From: Zantedeschia hybrid cultivar
Taxonomy: Eukaryota > Streptophyta > Magnoliopsida > Alismatales > Araceae
DNA: 64,000 nt
Assembly: GCA_030544215.1 (NCBI GenBank)
Contig: JARZZO010000003.1
Coordinates: 29,826,379-29,890,378 of the forward strand
Direction of reading: 5' to 3'
Part shown: piece by piece, positions 57,372 through 64,000 of the stretch
Position numbering within the stretch: the stretch's first letter is position 1
Layout of the letters: each line of letters begins with the position of its first letter
The notes under the pieces: generated by a model
The model's database searches: none
Told to the model about the DNA's origin: nothing
Seen by the model: only the letters and a program-made list of their open reading frames with translations
Program-made: the position numbers and the translations under genes

Positions 57372-58934
57372 TGTAAGGAATCGCCAAGAACGCAGCGGAA
57401 ATAAAAATGATTCTATTGTATCGGTTGCTGGGGTTGTAAAACGGACATTAAAACTAACGGGAAGAACAGTTCTTCACCTTTGCGGGGTTTCGAATCTCCC
57501 GTGTATGATGCCGACTCGGTAATCGCGCACGCGCACGATCTCTAGAGGTATCCACACGAGTTCCCGCAGCAAACGCGATTTCCTCCTCGACTTGAGTGCT
57601 CCGACCATATCTCAGATCCACCATGCGCGGAGAGAGACAGATCCACTCCGAGAAGGAGAGAGAGAATCTAGGGAGTAAAATTCGTCCAACAAACTTTTTA
57701 CCACTCCCCCTTGGCCCTCCTTACATAGAAATAAGGATAAGCACAACAGTTAATCCTCATGATTATCCAAGAGTTTGGCCTTGGATAATTCTCCGTTAAA
57801 TCTTCATGTTTATCCTGCAGCTTTTCACAAAAACCCAGATAAGTATGAAATTTAACATCTCTCACCGTCTGACGAGAACTCTTATGTGTGTGACCCTCTA
57901 GGCCCATATATCAGTCCGGTTGCAGGCCCATTAAACTTAGAACTGTTTCTTGAGTTTAATATTTATTAATTAACATTTAAACATCACATGTTAAATGATT
58001 AATTTAATAAACAAGTGAATTATCATCTGATGATCAAATCACTTGGCCTTCTGATCATGAACAGCACCAAACACTACCTCATGATCCCAGAAGATATATG
58101 GGATATTGTTCCCTTCAATTGAACCTTTCCGTCTGCCGATACCACACAGATATAATCCTTCACTCATGCAATGTCCCGATAACGCAAGGGTATGGTTTTA
58201 TAGTCAAACCCTCTATCGCATTATCCAGATGGATTCCAGTACACAGTTAATATCTAGAAAGACATCTCTTTCATTTGACCCTGGCCAGGGATTTCTGTGT
58301 ACACATCCATGGGACATTCTCTCTCCAGTCTTATACCAAGAGTGAGTGATCCCTTGTTGTTCACTCAATTACCTTCGCAAGCTTTCCACTGTATCTGAAA
58401 GACCGATTATGGTGGACTTAATGGTTAAAGTCCACTAGTCAGAGAATCAAGATACAATGGTCCACAAACAAGATATTATTGGTGACTCAGGTCAAATGAC
58501 CAACTGTGCTACTGCAACGATAGAATTCTCTGGTTGACTAATAGGTATAATTACCATCCAGGAATTCTTATTTGGGTCTGTTCAGTGAACTCATTCTCTA
58601 ATGAGCACCCACTTGTTTGTCTTAGTGTCACCACACGAGTGAATGTGAGATCATTCACCCTCATCATATGAGCAGACATAACTTGTGTCGATCTTATCGG
58701 ATATTTAATGTCCATCTCAAATATCCTATGATCGAGAACTGTTTAAGACAATTGCCTTAGGATATTGATCTCACTATCACGATCTCATCATGATTCAATA
58801 TCCCATACATTTGTCTATGGACCTTCATTACGATAGCCGTTTGCGAGAACTATTAAATGAAGAAATAATTGCCTTTATTAATAATTTGAACTAGAATGTA
58901 CAATGATTGGCTTTGAGGCCACCCAATTCTAACA
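57372..58934 (-). mobile_element. 3' LTR of Copia-C
   Basis: It starts TGTAAGGAATCG and ends CACCCAATTCTAACA on the plus strand. It aligns with the Copia-A LTR in many places, for example CGCAGCGGAAAT at the start and AGTGAACTCATTCT before the end. The purine tract (minus strand CCAAGTGGGAGAA) follows at 58935-58947. Confidence 0.9.
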
Positions 58935-58948
58935 TTCTCCCACTTGGA

Positions 58949-60480
58949 CTATAGCCAATCACCCATGTGTCTAAGTCCCATAGACTTAAGGTGACGTTCT
59001 AAATTATTTTGAGACAATGGCTTAGTCAAGGGATCTGCTACATTATCTTCAGATGAGACTTTCTCAACTACTATATCTCCTCGGGCGATGATCTCACGAA
59101 TCAGATGAAATCGTCTCAGAATGTGCTTTGACTTCTGATGTGATCTTGGCTCCTTCGCTTGAGCTATTGCCCCATTGTTGTCACACAATAATGGAACAGG
59201 ATCTGAAATGCTTGGAACGACTCCAAGCACCGAGATGAACTTCTTCATCCAAACCGCCTCTTTGGCCGCTTCAGCTGCAGTAATGTATTCTGCTTCGGTC
59301 GTCGAATCTGCAGTTGTTTCCTGTTTGGAACTCTTCCAACTTACTGCACCTCCGTTTAACATGAACACAAATCCAGACATGGATTTGCTGTCATCCATAT
59401 CCGACTGGAAACTCGAGTCAGTAAATCCTCGAAGTTCCAAGTCGTTTCCTCCATAAACGAGAAATAGATCATTAGTCCTTCTCAAGTATCTAAGGATACA
59501 TTTCACCGCCTTCCAGTGTTCCTCACCTGGATCAGCCTGATATCTACTAGTGACACTTAATGGATGTGCCACATCAAGCCTAGTACATAACATCGCATAC
59601 ATGATAGATCCTATTGCTGAGGCATAAGGAACTCTATCCATGTATGCTCTCTCTTCAGGTGTCTTGGGAGACATTTCTTTAGAGAGATAAATTCCATGCC
59701 TCATAGGAACGAGGCCTCTCTTGGAATTTTCCATGCCAAACCTTTTGACTATGGTATCTATGTACATAGATTGGGACAAGCCAAGCATCCTTTTGGACCT
59801 ATCTCTATAGATCCTTATTCCCAGAATATAGGATGCTTCTCCCAAATCTTTCATGGAGAAGTTTTTGGATAACCAAGCCTTTACCGATGATAACATTTCT
59901 ACATCATTCCCAATGAGTAGAATGTCATCAACGTAAAGTACCAAAAAGGTAACTACGCTCCCACTAACCTTTTTGTATACACAAGGTTCATCTTCATTCT
60001 TAATGAAGTCATAAGATTTGATCGCTTCATCAAATCTTAAGTTCCAAGTTCGGGATGCTTGCTTTAATCCATAGATGGATCTTTGCAGCTTGCATACCTT
60101 GCTTGAATGCTCTTTGGAAGTGAATCCTTCAGGTTGTATCATATACACCTCTTCTTGAAGGTTCCCGTTAAGGAATGCTGTTTTCACATCCATTTGCCAT
60201 ATTTCATAATCATAGAATGCAGCGATAGCAAGAAGTATTCTGATTGACTTAATCATGGCAACTGGAGAAAAGGTTTCGTCATAGTCAACACCTTGCCTTT
60301 GACGATATCCTTTTTCTACCAGCCTAGCCTTGTATGTGTCAATCTATCCATCTGCCCCGATCTTTCTTTTAAAGATCCATTTACTGCCAATAGGTACCAT
60401 ACCTTCTGGCAGATCAACCAAGTTCCAAACTTGGTTGGCATACATGACTGAATTTCAGAATCCATTGCCTCTTGCCATTT
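58949..60480 (-). pseudogene. Copia-C reverse transcriptase and RNase H
   Basis: A 435-codon open stretch (58949-60256) runs from MIKSIRILLAIAAFYDYEIW through DVKTAFLNGN, the active site LVLYVDDILLIGND, RNase H segments GFTDSSFQSD and TTEAEYITAAEAAKEAVW, to MGDWL-stop. The first part of reverse transcriptase (60257-60480) is readable as KWIFKRKIGAD-like sequence but carries stops and a frame change near 60345 and 60450. All active-site residues are present. Confidence 0.88.
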
Positions 60481-62877
60481 TTATGATTCTTGACTATTTA
60501 TGGCTTCTAGGTAGGTTTGAGGATCATCATCCTCATTTAAGTGCACTTTTGGCTTGCCTTCATCGATATGTCCAACATATCTTTCAGGCTGCTTAGGCAC
60601 TCTACCTGATCTGCGAACCTTTTGTGTATCATCTTGAACAAGTTCTTGAGTCAATGATTCAGTAGATGAACCAGTGTTGATTTGTGAGTCTAGAATTTCT
60701 TCCAATTCTATCTTGCTCCCACTGTCTTCTTTTGAAAGATATTCTTTCTCTAAGAAGACAGCTCTTTTTGCGACAAACACCCTTTGATCGCTGGGCTGAT
60801 AGAAGTAATATCCAAAACTCTCTTTTGGATATCCCACAAATCTACATTTCTCTGTCCTGGAATCCAGTTTGTCTGGATCATGTCTTTTGACATGTGCAGG
60901 ACAACCCCAGACTCTAACATGCTTAAAGTCTGGTTTCTTTCCTTTCCATATCTCATATGGAGTGGAAGGTACTGACTTACTGGGAACTTTGTTCAACAGA
61001 TATGCAGCAGTCAACAGTGCATATCCCCATAAAGAGATTGGAAGTTTGGCATAACTCATCATGGATCGTACAATATCTAATAGAGTACGATTTCTCCTTT
61101 CCGATACACAATTTAACTGAGGTGTATAGGGAGGAGTCCACTGAGACAAAATACCATTATCCTTTAGATATTCTGTGAATTCTGTACTTAAGTATTCACC
61201 TCCTCGATCTGATCGAAGAGTTTTAATACTCTTTCCAGTCTGGTTCTCAACTTCGTTTTTAAACTCTTTAAATTTCTCAAAGACTTCTGACTTATATTTC
61301 ATTAAATATATGTAGCCATATTTTGAGAAATCATCAGTAAATGAAACAAAGTATGAGTAACCACCCATAGCATGAGTAGACATTGGACCACATACATCAC
61401 TATGTATTAGTTCCAATAAGTCCTTAGCTCTTTCTCTATGTCCTGAGAAAGGAGCTTTGGTCATCTTTCCCATGAGACAAGCTTCACAGGTTGCAAATGA
61501 TTCATAATCAAATGGATCAAGATATCCATTCTTTTGCAACCTTATGATCCTGTTCTCATTTATATGACCTAGCCTACAATGCCATAGGTACGATTTATTC
61601 ACATCCTTATCTAAGCGTTCAAGAGAATTATTTACCAGACAAACATCATATGAAATATCAAGTAAATATAAATCATTCAATAAATACCCAGAAGCAAACA
61701 ATTTGTCTCCTTGATGAATTGAACAACCTTTATTCTCTAGTTTCATAGAATATCTTTGTCTATCTAAACATGAAATAGATATGATATTCCTAATAATGGT
61801 TGGAACATAATAACAATCTATCAGTTCCAGAGAGTCTCCTGACGGCATCTGAAGTCTTGCTATCCCCACAGCTAACGCAGCAACTTTTGCTATATTCCCA
61901 AGCCTCAGATCCACGTCTCCGCGGTTCAATCTTCTTTTACTTGTTAACACCTGCAAGTTATTGCAGATATGAGAAACACATCCAGTATCTAATACCCAGG
62001 ATGTTGATTCTCTATAAGACAAGTTAAGATCGATCATGAGAATACCTGAAGCTTCACCAAGCTTCTCCTTTGCTTTTTCTGCAAGATAAATCTTGCAGTT
62101 TCTCTTCCAATGACCTTCTTTATGGCAGTGGAAACACTGACCTTTATCATTGACTTTAGCTTTGTCCTTTTGTGCCGCCGGTTTGCTTTTCACTAGTTTC
62201 TTAGGCTTACCTTTCTTAAAGGTCTGTCCAGCTTTCCTTTTCTTGTTGGTCTTACCAACAAGCATTACACTTGGCTTGTCTTTCTGGATAGTGCCCTTAG
62301 CTGTCTTCAACATGTTGAGCAGCTCAGCTAGTGAAACTTCAATTTTGTTCATATTGAAGTTGATAATGAATTGTGAAAATGAATCTGGAAGGGACTGTAG
62401 GATTAAGTCAATGCTCAGGTCATTGTTCATAACAAAGCCCAGCACAGCAAGCCTCTCAATCCACTCTATCATCTTGAGCACATGAGTTTGCACAGATGTG
62501 CCCTCGCTCATTCTGGTCCTGAACAATTTCTTAGATATCTCATATCTTTCTGTTCTGGATTGTTCACCAAACAACTCTTGTAAGTGATTCAGAATGGTCT
62601 TTGGTTCCATGTTATCATGCTGTCCCTGCAGTTCATTATTCATTGAACCGAGCATATAACACTAGATCTTGACATAGTCATCCTTCCAATTTTCATACAT
62701 CATTAATTCATCTTCGTTAGCATTATCACCGGGTTGCACTGGATCTGGTTGATCCATGACATAGGCTAGCTTTTCGCACCTGAGGACAATCTTCAGGTTG
62801 CGTAACCAGTCAATGTAATTTGGTCCCGTGAGTTTATTTGCATCAAGTATGCAACGGAGGGGGTTAGGTGACGACAT
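60481..62877 (-). pseudogene. Copia-C gag, protease and integrase (one early stop)
   Basis: The start MSSPNPLRCILDANKLTGPN at 62877 runs 71 codons to a TAG near 62659. It continues in the same frame for 724 codons to 60481. That frame holds Gag helices, the zinc knuckle CFHCHKEGHWKRNC (about residue 173 of the second piece), protease WVLDTGCVSH (about 222), GAG-pre-integrase LWHCRLGHINENR, and integrase with HSDVCGPMS, FVSFTDDFSKYGY, LRSDRGGEYLS and SERRNRTLLDIVRSMM. One substitution thus separates the start from the rest, and the frame ends at the border of reverse transcriptase. Confidence 0.9.
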
Positions 62878-62954
62878 AACGACCTACATGGAAATATATA
62901 AAATGAGCAGATAGTTGTAAAAATCAGATTTAGGACTTTTAATCTAGATTTATG

Positions 62955-63021
62955 CTCCCACTATTTTTCGGCGATCTGTATGACCCTCTAAGATACAGAA
63001 CGGGAGATTCCGGTGATCTCC
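62955..63021 (-). other. Gag-proximal purine motif and hairpin pair in the Copia-C leader
   Basis: A GTGGGAG motif (plus-strand CTCCCAC near 62955-62961) is followed by inverted repeats CTGTAT/ATACAG (62976-62981, 62993-62998) and GGAGAT/ATCTCC (63003-63008, 63016-63021). Copia-A has the same order at 6208-6274, with GGAGAC/GTCTCC. Confidence 0.68.
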
Positions 63022-63053
63022 TAGTGGGGATCAGAATCCTTCGGGCAACATGC

Positions 63054-63366
63054 ATGTGACCTTGTGGTAGCACAACAAATCACATCAAGTCCCTTAGGCA
63101 GTCAACTCTTGACAGTTGCAACGTTTGCAATATCCGATCGATTTAACCCATGAATCAGAATGACCTTGTGGTAGCACAACAAATCAATTTGATTCAGTTA
63201 AGTTTATCCATCATTACTTAGATGACATGAATTCATAGTGCAATCCTTGTGGTAGTACAACAAAACTACACTATTTGTCCATTCATCTTAATGACATCGC
63301 ATGTCGTAGACCTAGTTTAATTTCTAAATCAAACAGACCTTGTGGTAGCACAACAAATCCGTTTGA
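63054..63366 (-). repeat. Four conserved-apex, variable-stem hairpins in the Copia-C leader
   Basis: The centre TTGTGGTAGCACAA recurs four times. Arms: ATGTGA/TCACAT (63054-63085), TGAATCAGAATGA/TCAATTTGATTCA (63151-63196), ATAGTGCAAT/ACTACACTAT (63235-63274) and TCAAACAGA/TCCGTTTGA (63329-63366). On the transcribed minus strand units 1, 3 and 4 pair completely when G-U is allowed. Arms share nothing with those of Copia-A at the same positions. Confidence 0.87.
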
Positions 63367-64000
63367 GATAAGAATTATCCTAAGATCTATAATGATGGTG
63401 GGTTACGTGGATTATTATGAATATCTCACGTTTACAACTTAAGTTTTAAAAGAGGGTTTTTGATTTTTGATTTGTAAAAAATCGTGCTATCAATAGTATT
63501 TCAATTTGAAGTATCAATATACTTAATAGAAATATATATATATATATATATGATAGCATGGTCCGCAAACATCACATATATGCAGAAAAATTAAATGGGG
63601 ATGATCATGGACTGTAAAGCTACTATGGAATCATCGGAGCCAAACGATGATCCATAATAGGATCCTAATGTGAAAACAGCAACACTGGTTCCATTTGATG
63701 CGAGTCCTTCCTCCAGAGGTGTCTTCAGAAGATCCCGTCCTCTTAGCTTAATCCAATACATTTAAATACAAAATTCAGGACTCGCAGGTCCACAAATGTA
63801 CATTTAAACATTTAGAAACCTTGATCTTATCAAGGGGAGTACAATCTTAAAGGAAGGTAGAAAGTACACTTGGATTAAGAGAGAGGAGGACACGCAGGTC
63901 CTATTTAAAATACCAAATGTAATAAGCATCGCATCCATTCACATCATTCATCACATGAAAATTCTAAGTCCATGATCATCCCACCATAAAACACATCATA
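63367..64000 (-). mobile_element. Remaining Copia-C leader
   Basis: Non-coding leader with an AT microsatellite at about 63530-63550. The AT-rich hairpin array and the GC-rich block of Copia-A are not reached before the window ends. Confidence 0.5.

Larger units (their letters stand above)
57372..64000 (-). mobile_element. Copia-C: Ty1/copia element (minus), same family as Copia-A, partial
   Basis: The 3' LTR occupies 57372-58934 (TGTAAGG...TTCTAACA, 1563 bp). The polypurine tract, reverse transcriptase-RNase H, integrase, protease and gag follow to 62877, and the leader runs off the window. The 5' LTR is not seen. The coding region is far better kept than in Copia-A but has several stops. 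Confidence 0.92.

Overview
The window is from the nuclear genome of a flowering plant. The evidence is a complete intron-containing gene for the 60S ribosomal protein eL32, with telo-box motifs upstream, set among nested Ty1/copia and Ty3/gypsy LTR retrotransposons, MITEs, a TRIM and a decayed PIF/Harbinger transposase. The species cannot be fixed from this sequence. Most of the window is transposable-element DNA; the only clearly intact host gene is eL32 (33431-36966, minus strand).

Layout. 1-2453: leader and 5' LTR of a minus-strand Ty3/gypsy element, possibly Tat-like, inserted in the 3' LTR of Copia-A. 2454-12968: Copia-A (minus), whose 5' LTR is split by a solo Ty3 LTR (10105-12528, TSD ACCAT). 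12969-28602: Copia-B (plus), the host of the stack. It is cut by a nearly intact chromodomain Ty3 element (13917-23337, TSD GGGTG) and by a solo LTR of the Copia-A family (25869-27137). 28603-33430: a stray copy of eL32 exon 2, a three-LTR TRIM and palindromic MITEs. 33431-37518: eL32 and its promoter. 37519-45349: MITEs, an hAT-like element and a possible solo LTR. 45355-52498: Copia-D (minus, same family as B, TSD ACCAG). 52504-57371: AT-rich repeats, three tandem 240-270 bp units, a broken PIF/Harbinger transposase and, just upstream of it, a small ORF with a Cauli_VI (RNase H1 N-terminal-like) domain and a C-terminal membrane segment. 57372-64000: Copia-C (minus, same family as A), running off the window.

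Most notable result. Three retrotransposon families here carry arrays of short stem-loops in their 5' leaders or LTRs, and the arms of many of these stems differ between copies in a compensating way. The clearest case is the leader of Copia-A and Copia-C. Each has four hairpins with a near-constant apical hairpin (core TTGTG-loop-CACAA) on basal stems whose sequences are entirely different but still self-complementary. Most imperfect pairs become G-U wobbles on the sense (minus-strand) RNA. A fourth array of triloop hairpins lies in the Copia-A leader, a nine-unit array in the Copia-D leader, and a GCGTC/GACGC hairpin family is shared by two Ty3 LTR families. Selection on RNA structure would explain this; palindrome-templated mutation is the main alternative.
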